NCBI GenBank assembly: GCA_036852015.1 | Contig: JAANDG010000140.1 | Span: forward strand, 214,677-278,676 | Source: Pelodera strongyloides | Lineage: Eukaryota; Nematoda; Chromadorea; Rhabditida; Rhabditidae | DNA length: 64,000 nucleotides | Reading direction: 5' to 3' | Shown here: piece after piece, positions 1 to 10,387 of the stretch | Numbering within the stretch: the stretch's first letter is position 1 | Layout: every line of letters starts with the position of its first letter | Made by a program: the position numbers and the translations under genes | Notes under the pieces: model-generated | Database searches by the model: none | The model's input: only the letters and a program-made list of their open reading frames with translations | What the model was told of the DNA's origin: nothing

Positions 1-36
1 GTTATAGTAGAGTCTTAGATTTCTCAAAGATTTCAG

Positions 37-1852
37 AAATGTTCTGGAACAACAAAGAACAAGTCGATGAACGTCAAGTGGACAAAAAGAAGTATCTTCA
101 GTCCGACAAGCACTATCATGTAGGTTTTATATGTATTCAGAGGCACAGATTCCCATATGTAGAGGTGCCATTTACGCTTTAAAGGAGGAGGCTCACGAGA
201 ATGAAGTGCTCAAATAGTTTCCTTTTATCGAAGGATAATGGGTTTAACTTCCAAAAAACAAGTATTATAAGGTTCAGCGCTTTAGTTTGGAGGAATTAAT
301 TAATCTAAGAACTCGAAGTCAAATAAAATAACCTATCGTATGCAAGGTAGACTTCAAAGCTAAACATGCAAATTTCCAAGTCATTTTGCAAGCCAGCACA
401 AAATTTGCATGCCCACTATGGAAATCAACTATTTTTTACGATCCAAAATTTTGATAGAATTCGTAGTTTTATATTGATTTACTCCTTCCAGTTAAAAGCT
501 TTCGGAATTAAATACCATCGTCTTTCGATAAAAGGAAACCATTTGGGCACTTCATTCTCGTGACCCTCCTCCTTTAATAGTAGGGCAAATGAGAAACACT
601 GAGGCACGAACCGTAACAACGAAAAACTTTAGTTAGAATTCGACACAGCGAAAAAAGTACTTCAAAAGGCTAACTTCAGTAATCAATGAGTCGAAATATA
701 TTTCCAGCAAGTATGGATTGGACTCCACGACATTGCTCCAAAAGAGACCAATAGCGGTTTGTGGTATCATGAACCCAAGATTACATACCGTAATTGGGCA
801 TCAAATGAGCCAAATAATGCTGGAAATAGAGCGGAATCTGTCGTCGATGTAGGTCTTTTTTGACACGATATTAATTCAAGCAAAAATCAATAAGCTTTCC
901 TCATATCATCTCCTAACTTTTGTTTCAACTTTTTTTTCCAGCTCTACCTCGATGCTTGGGGGCACCGCAAGCGTGGACAATGGAACGATAATTTGTTGAG
1001 AAATGTGCTGTGGGGAGCTGTCTGTGAGCAGCTTACGGTAAGTTCAGCCTGGATCACGAAAAAAAATTAATGATAAGCGTGCGCGAACAGCACGTGCCGG
1101 TCCAGAAAAGCTCACATGCAATATGCGATGCGCTCGTCTGTGCATTGCTTGCACTGAATGGAACAGTAGTTGCATGCATACAACGAGAGCTACGAGTATA
1201 CGTTTCAACCCACGCACCGTAACCCTTTAAATTCAGTCAACGCCAGCTTAAAGGATCGCAGTCACTACAAAATCGTCGTCTTGCTTCGAGTTTACTTGTA
1301 TTTAGTAAAGAATAGAGACAAATACTTTACCAAAACCGAATAATTTGAATTCCAACTCAGGGACTGAACAAGTCGAAAAGTAGTTCTACTTAACTACCGC
1401 GGGATTATGAAACGTGTTCACAGCTGCTTCCCGATCGGGAGTATGCAAATTATTTCGGCAAATATCTGCATATTATATCTTTACATATACTGCAAGGGTC
1501 TGCAGGCATACCACTACACGTTTCATAATCCCGCGGTAGTTAAGTAGAACTACTTTTCTACTTGTTCACCCCCTGAGTTGGAATTCAAATTATTCGGTTT
1601 TGGTAAAGTATTTTTCTTTATTCTTTACTAAATTCAAGTAAACTCGAAGCAAAATGATGATTTTGGAGTGACTGCGATCCTTTAATTGAACTAATATAGT
1701 GTATGCAAGCAGGTCAGGGGATCACATCCATGCAAGTGTTTTACTATATTATTTATGATTTCCGGTGAGTTAAAGTCTATGTATTAATAATTTTCTTATA
1801 GGAAACAAGTGGAGGCGGATGCATCAGCAAACGTGAAGGTAAGATCTTATAA
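37..1852 (+). CDS. C-type lectin-like protein, gene A (5' end outside window)
   Basis: Four coding exons are visible: 37-119, 708-848, 942-1037 and 1802-1852, in the same phases and nearly the same lengths as genes B and C. They encode the C-terminal two thirds of a C-type lectin-like domain, a secreted fold that often binds sugars with calcium. The second visible exon carries the EPN-type calcium motif (SNEPNN) and the third carries WND (QWNDN) and the late cysteine (AVCEQ). The signal-peptide exon and first domain exon lie upstream of the window. The last exon ends GGGCISKREGKIL-stop, reading past a potential GTAAG donor, so an extra downstream exon is not excluded. The first visible intron holds one TTAA foldback (179-577), the third holds another (1248-1685). 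Family call firm; sugar preference not determinable. Confidence 0.8.
179..577. mobile_element. TTAA-flanked foldback element (MITE), GGAGGAGGCTCACGAGA family
   Basis: Inverted ends: TTAAAGGAGGAGGCTCACGA at the left and its near-perfect complement at the right, each next to TTAA (179-182 and 574-577). The complementary arms continue inward for about 70 bases. No coding potential; the 65-residue ORF inside is chance. It lies in an intron of lectin gene A. Confidence 0.8.
1248..1685. mobile_element. TTAA-flanked foldback element (MITE), AGGATCGCAGTCACT family
   Basis: Two arms of about 170 bases (1248-1424 and 1517-1685) are near-perfect reverse complements, starting TTAAAGGATCGCAGTCAC and ending in its complement. 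The central 90 bases are not paired. It lies in the last intron of gene A; the matching place in inverted paralogue gene B lacks it. Confidence 0.85.
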
Positions 1853-2570
1853 ACGGGGTTACTTGTTCAGAGCTCAATTGTGAAAGAATGTAAACCGCGC
1901 CTTATTTGTATGTATGTTATCATTGTGGCACAGTAGCTATTATTTTTGATTATCATTAATCAATTCGTGTTTTTGATTTCTGTTGTCAAAGTGTTCACGG
2001 ACTGATTAATGATAATCAGGTGTTTGACGGATTGACTTTCGCCACTTATCTTTGGTCCCTCAGCGCTGGGCGGCAACGCGCGCCCCCTCGCTCAGCCCCA
2101 AAATAACTGACCAGGGCTGCGCACAAAGCGCCAATAGTTTCAGAAAACATATACGAGAGGTGCGAAGTTAAATGTATATATGGATGTATGATTACGTGTT
2201 TCTCTTCGTGTTTTCTGTTGTCAGGTGCTTGTGTCGGGTACAATAAAAACATACGTATCGATTGTCTTTCAATAAATTTTTTTATCAGAAATGTGTGATT
2301 ATGAACCTCTGCTTGCGCCATTGTAACGTTTGTATGTGAAACATTTTGGCATATCGGCGGAGATGCTCTGTCGTTTTTAAAAAAAAAAATTTAAAATTTG
2401 TTTTACGCTTCAAGAGCGTGCACCTTTATTCAAGGGAGTTCAAAATACAATTTCAAGGTTTACTTATGACATGTTCCGCAGAGGTCCTGAGCAGTAGGCG
2501 ACGAGTTCCAGATGACAAATTGCTCGACGTCTTCGGGCAGGGCCAGGAGGGATCGCCCATGATTCCCTCG
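1853..2570. other. Gene-free stretch between lectin gene A and a LINE fragment
   Basis: About 60 bases after the stop match the inverted copy downstream of gene B (6225-6290). Two segments around 1960-2040 and 2150-2310 resemble 6130-6200 and 5040-5260 in inverted or repeated form, so this is part of the inverted duplication. I see no coding exon or RNA gene. Confidence 0.5.
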
Positions 2571-2571
2571 C

Positions 2572-2662
2572 CTGGTGGTGGTTTCAAAGGTGTCACGGGC
2601 CGGAATCGAACTCGGGTCGATTGCGTTAGAGAGACGAACGCACTGTCACTGGCATTCAGACA
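2572..2662 (-). other. tRNA-like sequence (Pol III A/B box-like), probably repeat-borne
   Basis: On the minus strand there is a B-box-like motif (GAGTTCGATTCC) and upstream an A-box-like stretch with a short stem (AGTGCGTT...AACGCA). No full cloverleaf with a 7-bp acceptor can be drawn, so it is a decayed tRNA or tRNA-derived repeat rather than a working gene. It follows a short GTCTGAAT tandem run and the tail of a LINE fragment. Confidence 0.35.
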
Positions 2663-2694
2663 TTCAGACATTCAGACGCCATTTGTTTTGTCAC

Positions 2695-3190
2695 TCATTA
2701 CATTACATTACATTTATTACGACAACAAATGTATCGCGCAAGTTTTCAATATAAGGCCATTATCAAAGAAAAAAATAAATGATAAAACAAACAAAACAGA
2801 CGAATAAGAGCGCTATAAAAACTAAACACCCGTGAAAAAATGGGTTCCGCGGGGAATTTGAGCATGTGAACGGCGTTGCAAGCTGGAAATACGATTCCGG
2901 CCGAACTCGGGCCTCAAAACAATATATTTGCTTGGACGCAACCCAGTCAAACCATTTAGCCCCCTAAAGAGATAGCGCAAATCGATATTAGCACGACGAA
3001 CTGTGAGCGATTTTAAGTGAATCATTTCTAAACGACATTCATAGGTATAGGATAGTAAGGAAAATGTACTATTTCGATCAAAGTGGCATCTATGATAGAG
3101 TAAGCTGGTGAACAAGAGTTGTACTTTTCCAAGTATAATTGCTAAACGTTTATGATGAGGATTGCAAACAGGCACAGAAAATTCTAACAA
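2695..3190 (-). mobile_element. 3' fragment of a CR1-like LINE with microsatellite tail
   Basis: The minus-strand 122-codon ORF (2822-3190) looks like the C-terminal end of a non-LTR reverse transcriptase: the segment LTVRRANIDLRYLFRGLNGL has the S-L-x-x-R-R-x-x-x-D-L pattern that also occurs in the LINE at the right end of the window (around 63,940). It is followed by an AT-rich tail and a short TAATG tandem (2695-2715 on plus as CATTA), a usual 3' end for such elements. Upstream domains are absent, so it is a 5'-truncated dead copy. The family assignment is inference. Confidence 0.5.
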
Positions 3191-3891
3191 TGGGATAACT
3201 TATGAATTAAAGACTGCAAGATAAATTTCGTGGGATTTTACAGACAATGAAACGAAATAGAAGGTGAATTTTCGAGACAGCCGATGAAGCAACCTTTCGG
3301 ATATAGATGTAAAAGGACAGTTCGGTTTGGTGTCAGAGAGTACCCCAAGGTCTCGACAGGATTAATTACCACGGAATTTACAGATAAGAGGGTGGAGCAG
3401 GAGAACGACCCAGTCGAAGACCGGAGGCCGTTTTCACCAACATTTACTTCTGTCATAAATTTTTGACCATCAAAAAGGTACTTAGGTTAAGTAAATTTAT
3501 GACTGAAGTACGCTGCCACACGCTTTTTGATGGATTTCACCAACATTTACTTTTTTTGAAGGAAAACGTTGGATAACAGTTAGATTACGTTTTAAAACGA
3601 ATATGATACACATCTAAGTAATTACTAGAAGTTGTTTACCATGTAAACAAGAAATATATAAATAATCAAGCGTGTAATCACTTTATTAATATGTGAAATG
3701 TTATCCAAAAACTGAAATCATTGTCAATTAATGTTTACAAAACTTATTTACCATAAAAACCATACAATAATTAAATAAATTAAGTTAATTAGTCTTCATA
3801 AGGGAGAAAAAACTGAAGTACAGGCTTACTTTCACCTTTTTGGTGGAAGTACGCCTCCCGTGTTAAAAGCGTACTTCTGTCAAAAAGGTAC

Positions 3892-4341
3892 TTAAAGGGA
3901 CGGGCCCATCAAAATAAACCCATATTTTGCAGGTTTTTATAATTTGTATAAAGGGGGTTTATTATAATATATGTACACTAAATTTCGGCTAGACTTTATC
4001 CCGCTGAAATTTTTCGGTGTCGATAAACGCATAAGTGTACCGTAGAAGACACACAATTGCACCTTTATTTTCTTGTCGCGTGTCCCGGGGGAATATGGCT
4101 ATATGGACAGATAGTCTCCCGGGTCCCAATCAGAGCGAGGTATCCTCGGGAGCCGCGGTAAGGAAATAAGGGTGCAATTGTGTGTCTTCTACGGTATACT
4201 TATGCGTTTATCGACACCGAAAAATTTCAGCGGGATAAAGTCTAGCCAAAATTTAGTGTACATATATTATAATAAACCCCTTTATACAAATTATAAAAAC
4301 ATGCAAAATATGGGTTTATTTTGATGGGCCCGTCCCTTTAA
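3892..4341. mobile_element. TTAA foldback, GGGACGGGCCCATCAAAATAAA family
   Basis: Arms of about 190 bases are near-perfect complements (left from TTAAAGGGACGGGCCCATCA, right ending in its complement), joined by a GC-rich centre containing CCCGGG and CCTCGGGAG. A larger, diverged member occupies 15364-16328, and a half copy lies near 41280-41386. Confidence 0.85.
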
Positions 4342-4818
4342 AGGGATGGGTTCACTACAAAATCACCTTGTTTTTATGCTTTACTTTGGTTGTACAAAGG
4401 AAAACTTAAACAAAGAGCATAAAAAATATTCCTTGAATTATTCCCTAGGGCAGATATTAGGTAAAAAAGGTGAGTATTGATCTTTTTCCGATAAAGTTGT
4501 ACTGCAAGATAAACTAAGGAAGCTAAGATATATGGCTGAAACACACTGTTTTTTCATTGTTTTATGTGAAATAAACGATGAAGACTACAGTTTATTTTGC
4601 TCAAAACAGTGTGTTTCAGCCATATCTCTTAGCTTCCTTAGTTTATCTTGCAGTACAACTTTATCGGAAAAAGATCAATACTCACCTTTTTTTACCTAAT
4701 ATCTTCCCTAGGGAATAATTCAAGGAATATTTTTTATGCTCTTTGTTTAAGTTTTCCTTTGTACAATCAAAGTAAAGCATAAAAACAAGGTGATTTTGTA
4801 GTGAACCCATCCCTTTAA
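4338..4818. mobile_element. TTAA foldback, GGGATGGGTTCACTACAAAATCACC family
   Basis: Arms of roughly 220 bases are near-perfect complements, ending TTAAAGGGATGGGTTCAC at both sides. Related ends (GGGATNGGTTCACTA) occur at 5591, 6457, 16654 and a half copy near 21085-21120, defining one superfamily of elements. Confidence 0.85.
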
Positions 4819-5590
4819 CCTAAGTACCTTTTTGACAGAAGTAAATGTTGGTGAAACCAGAAGTACCGCGCGCTTTTGACTGAAGTACCCTTTTTGACAG
4901 AAGTAAATGTTGGTGAAAACGGCCTCGGAACACATTTTTAATTCTAACTGTCGGGATATCTTCATACAAAAAATGGCGCCAGAACGTCACAAAATGACAG
5001 AGCATCTCCGTCGATATGCCAAAATGTTTCACATACAAATTTGAGGTAAGCAGAGATCCTCGACCTTGATTTTTGATTCATAATCACACAATTCTGATAA
5101 AAAATTTATTGAACGAAATATGATCGACAGGTATGTTTTTATTGTGTCCGGCCCTGAAACCCCATGACACGCACCTGTCAACAGAACAGGTATGTTTTTA
5201 TTGTGTCCGGCCCTGAAACCCCATGACACGCACCTGACAACAGAAAACACGAAGAGACACATAGGTACATTCATGTATAGATTTGACTTCGCAACTCTCG
5301 ACTATGTTTTCCGAAACTTGTACGCATTCCTGGCTAGTTATTTTCCGATTTTGCGCATTTTTTTTGTAACAGGAACTGAGCGCGTTGCCGGCCGAGTATT
5401 TATGTTACACTTTCGCGCGAATTCGCCGCGAAAGTACCATCCAAGTTCACTTTTCCATTTTCGCGCAGTTGTATGCAAAACACGCCACAGGTGTATGTAA
5501 ATTTCTTACTCTATGTAAAATTCCACTAGTTTCCCACTATAGAAACTGCAATAACATGGAGTACTTTCGCATGCGAAAGTGCGCGAAAAC

Positions 5591-5933
5591 TTAAAGGGAT
5601 CAGCTCACCTTAAATTGTGTCTGTTTTTTTTTGTTTCTTTATTTTCTATAAGGTATAATAAACATTTGGAATAGAAAAAGTAGTGTTCAATTTCAATACT
5701 CACGAAGATATTGGGTGATAAAGTGGTGGATTGATCGGGCCGAAATGCAAACAGGGCAATTATCCTATACAAACAAGGCAGGACAATTGCCCTTTTTGCA
5801 TTTCGGCCCGATCAATCCACCGTGAGTATTGAAATTCAACACTACTTTTTCTATTCCAAATTTTTACTATCCCTTATAGAACATAAAGAAACAAAAAAAC
5901 AGACACAATTTAAGGTGAGCTGATCCCTTCAAA
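5591..5933. mobile_element. TTAA foldback, GGGATCAGCTCACCTT family
   Basis: Left arm from TTAAAGGGATCAGCTCACC and right arm its complement; about 140 bases pair on each side. The right TTAA has become TTCAA. It abuts the next element at 5930. Confidence 0.8.
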
Positions 5934-6099
5934 GCGAAATGACAGCCCCTTTGCAAAATTTGCGTATGATAAGCAAATCCTATGTATCCTATGCTAATTG
6001 TGTACGATCGTCCACGGCAATCGTACAAATTTAGCATAGGATACATAGGATTTGTTTATCATATGCAAATTTTCCAAGGAGGCTAGCATTTCGCTTTAA
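5930..6099. mobile_element. TTAA foldback, AGCGAAATGCTAGCC family
   Basis: A 170-base, nearly complete palindrome. The arms contain CATATGATAAGCAAATCC and the centre TACGATCGTCC. A second copy of the same family lies at 48327-48496. Confidence 0.85.
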
Positions 6100-6270
6100 C
6101 ATAAATACTCTATCAGCTCTGCTGAACCACAAGATAATTGGCGAAACTCAATCCGTCAAATAATAATGATAATCAAAAATACAATAGCCACTGTGCCCGA
6201 ATGATAACATAGATAAAATAAGGAACGTTTCACATTCTTCCACAATTGAGCTCTGAACAAATAACCCCGT

Positions 6271-8196
6271 TTATAAGATCTTACCTTCACGCTTGCTGAC
6301 GCATCCGCCTCCACTTGTTTCCTATAAGAAAATTATTAATAAATAGACTTTAATTCACGGACCGTTAATTTAGGAACACGCGTGAATGTGATCCCCTGAG
6401 CTGAGCAGTTTGCGTACGCTACTATATTAGTTCAATTAGGCTGGCGCTGACTGAATTTAAAGGGATAGGTTCACTAGAAATTGCACCTTTTTGAATATTT
6501 CTATTGACAGTATGGCCTCGGGGTGCAAAAGGTAATTTAATGTAATGTTCGCATTGTGAATATTTTCGGCGAGAAAAATTCAAAAAGGTGTCATTCCTAG
6601 TGAACCTATCCCTTTAAAGGGTTACGGTGCGTGGTTTGAAACGTATACTATTATCTGTGGTTGTGTGCAAATTCTATTCCATTCAATGCAAGAAATACCC
6701 AGAAGCCCGCATTGTGTATGCGCTTTTCTGGGCCAGCGTGCGCTTCTCTTCACACACGACATCATTAATTAATTTGCTTCGGGTCCCTAATAAAATGCAC
6801 GCGGGTACTTACTGTAAGCTGCTCACAAACGGCTCCCCACAGTACGCTTTTCAATAAATTATCGTTCCACTGTCCACGTTTGCGGTGCTCCCACGCATCC
6901 AGGTAGAGCTGGAAAATAAATTTGAAAACAAAATACAAATAAACATTGCATATGGATTGCTTCCTACTTACTTATTGATTGACTGAGTTTCAATAAAGAC
7001 TCACGTCGACAACGGATTCTGATTTACTTCCATGATTATTTGGCTCGTTTGATGCCCAATTACGGTATGTTATCTTGGGTTCATGGTACCACAAACCACT
7101 CCTTGCATCTTTTGGAACAATGTCATGAAGTCCGATCCAAACTTGCTGGAAACATATTTTAACTTCACGAAGTTTACTGATTACTGAATGTGGACCTTTT
7201 AAAAACCATGAGACCTGGCAGCTTTTGCCCTTTGTCGAATTCTTAGTGTAGCCGTTGGGTAGTTTGTGCCCTTCCTCCTCCTACAGTGACGTAGTGTTTG
7301 CCATTCACATGGGAAATTGAATGTGCCTGTGACTACATATAAAACATACGTGATAGTGCTTATTGGGGTTCAGATACTTCTTTTTGTCCGCTTCTCGATC
7401 GGCGACTTGCGCTTTATCGTTCCAGAACATATCTGAAAGCATATTTTTTAAACTAACAATGAGCTCTTGAATGTCCCCATCTTTCTCTCTCGCTCTCTAC
7501 CTCTCTCACACACTCTCGCTTGACACAACTCTGACACAACTCCCAATGCTTAGCACATGTACTACGTGTATGTCATTGCTGGTCACAACTCACCCAAAAT
7601 TGCATCATTTTCCAGCTGACATCTAATTGTGGCCAGATCGACGTCTTTTCCAAGCTTTTGACATGCAGCTTTGGAAGTCGTATAATTAGCGATTGTGCGG
7701 ATGACCTATAAAAGTGCGGCGTACATCTTTCAATCAGGAAACCATGTTCTAGATATTATTTGGTTAGGTGACGTTTTGGATCGAGCTACTCTCATGGGCT
7801 CGGACGCAGCTTATCTCGAGCTACCTATGACACGGAGCACCTGAAAGGCGCTGGTTGAGATAGTTGACTGAGAAAAATACGTTCGTGGGACTTTTTTTTA
7901 TTGTATTATTAGATTGGCCCTCTTGGGCATAATCCTTGGCACCATTGCAAGACAAGGCCAACGCTGGGATAAAACTTCGTATTTGCATGGGGTAAAGGAG
8001 CACAAAGTGTTCTACATTTGGGAGATCTATCTTGCCGCCACTGACTGTACTGATGGCATCAGGAATGCTACTTATTCGTGTATCGAACCTTATAACAGGT
8101 TCCATTAACATTAGTGAATCCTGATAAACATTTTCCTTGTGCATCGACTAGAAATAGAAGCTTGAAAAATATGAAGCCCAAGCAGAGATTCTTCAT
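6271..8196 (-). CDS. C-type lectin-like secreted protein, gene B
   Basis: Six coding exons on minus: 8089-8196, 7594-7705, 7350-7432, 7005-7145, 6813-6908, 6271-6321 (about 196 residues; all phases agree). The start is the ATG of a clear signal peptide (MKNLCLGF, then a hydrophobic run to VDAQG), six bases after a splice-acceptor-like TTCAG. The domain follows: first cysteines in exon 1 (GKCLSGF, GTCYK), then IRCQLENDAI, the EPN motif (SNEPNN) and WND (QWNDN), late cysteines in AVCEQ and GGGC. EPN plus WND is the calcium/mannose-type signature in this family; actual binding is not shown. It is the inverted, tail-to-tail paralogue of gene A. Intron 5 holds a TTAA element (6457-6617) absent from gene A. 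Confidence 0.85.
6457..6617. mobile_element. TTAA foldback, GGGATAGGTTCACTAG family
   Basis: Ends TTAAAGGGATAGGTTCACTA and complement; arms about 55 bases. It lies in gene B intron 5. Gene A has the unfilled site (TTTAAATTCAGTC near 1226), with only one TTAA. Confidence 0.85.
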
Positions 8197-8365
8197 CTGA
8201 AAGCCGTGTAAATATGTGAAACAAATCCAAACAGCTCATAGATACATGGAAATATTGCATGATATAACAAGCTGTACTGAAGACGAAGAAGACGAGCAAA
8301 GATGAAGGAATCTATGAAAAAAGACTGAAAGAAAGACTGAGATACCAACTTCGAGACGCATGATC

Positions 8366-8534
8366 TTAAAGCGAAATACCAGTCGGTTTTTGAAGCGCAC
8401 CTTCTTACCTATTTATGCTAATTTACTCGAATTTAGCTCGATTTTTTATTCTAATTTATGTTCATTTGCATATGCTGTATACGAATGCTGATTGACTCGA
8501 TGCGTTTCAAAATACGCACGGCATTTCGCTTTAA
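8366..8534. mobile_element. TTAA foldback, AGCGAAATACCGGCCGG family
   Basis: Ends TTAAAGCGAAATACC and complement with a short shared AT-rich centre (TTTATTCTAATTT). Same family at 15187-15367 and 22023-22203, with half or decayed copies near 18350-18420 and 52125-52280. Confidence 0.8.
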
Positions 8535-9190
8535 GTAAACATAAAGGGTGCAGGAATACATTCTGTAGTGCGTATGGTTGAAGCAAAATGCCCCTCCACA
8601 TCTGTTAAATCAGGCTGCTCACTTTGCATATAAACGTGAAAGCGTGCCATCTAATGGGTCGTAAATACGCTTGTTCTATTGCTGTTCACATAATAAAACA
8701 ACAATTGCGGCTGTCTGCAGATTAGGAAACCACCAAGAAAAAGCGACAAACGAACTTTTTGCTCATTGTTCCCCATCGAACATGACAAAAAGGTAACAAT
8801 CATTTAATTACAACGTCGACTATAATTTGTCTTATTTTGTTGCTTATAGTAGCTTCTTCGCATCAAAAAACTGACGGAAGCCAATTGCAACGCCCCGCTC
8901 CTATGGAATACAGTCACTAACGATAGAAATCAGAAAAAGACACAAGGCAGTGGGTGAACATGAGAGTGCAGCCACTTCCTCTTGCGGATTCGTACTGTGC
9001 GCCATGTCTTCGCCGCGCTCATTTTTGTGCAGGCAGCCCTGTAATCGTAATTTGAATATAAGCTCGTAGCGTCGGAGTATAGCAGAAAGGGAGCACAACC
9101 ACATATCTTTTCCCTCGGCTGTTGATTCCATATCACATACTTCAATTTTTACATTCGCTAGGCCGACATGGGAGAAGTAAGAAACTAGCT
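8535..9190. other. Gene-free stretch with decayed repeat
   Basis: Between gene B and the broken lectin exon. The part 8870-9290 is an inverted copy of sequence at 9810-10190 (for example GGTTGCACACTTCACGCC against GTGTGAAGTGTGCGATG). No gene seen. Confidence 0.45.
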
Positions 9191-9404
9191 TGAACTACAC
9201 GCTCACGTTCCAATATAGTAAGTCTATGAAGGAAGGTTGCACACTTCACGCCTTCTTTTCATTTCGATTTCAGTTTATATTATGGATAGTCCACTCCAAT
9301 GGTATTCATACTGGAATTCAGTTGTTTCAAAAAAAAACCAGCCGTTATGTCATTTAAAGCTAAGGCTTGAGGGTGAAAGACTGGAAAATAACTTATTGAG
9401 AGCG

Positions 9405-9514
9405 ACCTTATAGCATGTTCACTGAACGTTTGTGAATCCATTTATACATTGACCTTGTGCATCGTTAATTAAGAAAAGTTGTAACAATGCAAGCCCCAGT
9501 GAGAAGTTGATCAT
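9405..9514 (-). pseudogene. Broken first exon of a C-type lectin gene (gene D)
   Basis: The minus-strand ATG at 9514 opens a signal peptide (MINFSLGLALLQLFLINDAQ) closely like that of gene C, followed by the first lectin cysteine. The codon corresponding to GGA in gene C is TGA here, just before TCYK and the exon end, so the frame is closed. No downstream lectin exons follow on the minus strand before gene B. The fragment and its 5' flank (about 9290-10270) match gene C's first exon and upstream DNA (about 12050-13020), so it is a partial duplicate. Confidence 0.7.
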
Positions 9515-10387
9515 CTAAATGTGTATCAAAGCAAATAAATTGAATGCGTATCTGGCATTCTGCATCCACAACTATTGTATTTTTCTCGAATATAATAGCA
9601 TACATAATAAGGATTATTGGCATAGTAGTCAATGTATACTTTAAATATGAACAATTGAATAAAATTCGAAAGTCTACTGTATGCATGTAATGTGTTTTCT
9701 TCGCGCATTCTAGTGCATTAAATAGTGTAACTTGTTCCCACAATAAATATTTATTTAATGACTTTAGCGCTTTCTTATGCTTTCTTAGAAGAGCAACGAC
9801 TGAATGAGTCGGCTATCCATAATGTAAACTGAAACGAAAAGAAGGTGTGAAGTGTGCGATGTGCAACCTTCATATACGTATTATATTGGAACGTGAGTGC
9901 GAAGGTCAAGCTGTTTTTTATTTCTCCCTTGTCGACCTAGCGAATGTAAAAATTCATTTTGGGATATGGTATACCCGCCGGAGGAGAAGAACTAGGGCCG
10001 CTCTGGTCCTCAGGCGCGCAGCGCGGAAATACGAAACCGTGACCGCGGAAAAAGATTTCAAATTTGCAATGACAAACTCGAGACATGGACTTCTGAACTC
10101 AAGATTTGAAGCTGCCTACGCAAACACGGAAAAGGTGCGCGGCAAAAGTGGCGCACGGTGTGCAAGAATGTCGAAAGACTAATTGTACGAGGAAAGGTAG
10201 CGCGGCAGATGCGTCAAACGGGTATGCACATCTCTCGCTGGCGCAACACAATACAATGCCCTCGACAATAAAAATGTTTTACAATATATCCTCCAAAGAT
10301 ACCCGGCATAAAACTAATGTGTTGGTCTCTTCCCTAAATATTCATGTTGTGGTCATTATTTGTAACATTTTATTCACTTATTTGTTT

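Larger units (their letters stand above)
3424..4926. mobile_element. Nested foldback: outer element with two TTAA elements inside
   Basis: Outer arms: GAGGCCGTTTTCACCAACAT at 3424 and its complement ending at 4926, repeated internally around 3539 and 4832-4860. Inside are two TTAA elements back to back (3892-4341 and 4338-4818) that share a single TTAA. The nesting order shows the outer element is the oldest. Confidence 0.7.
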
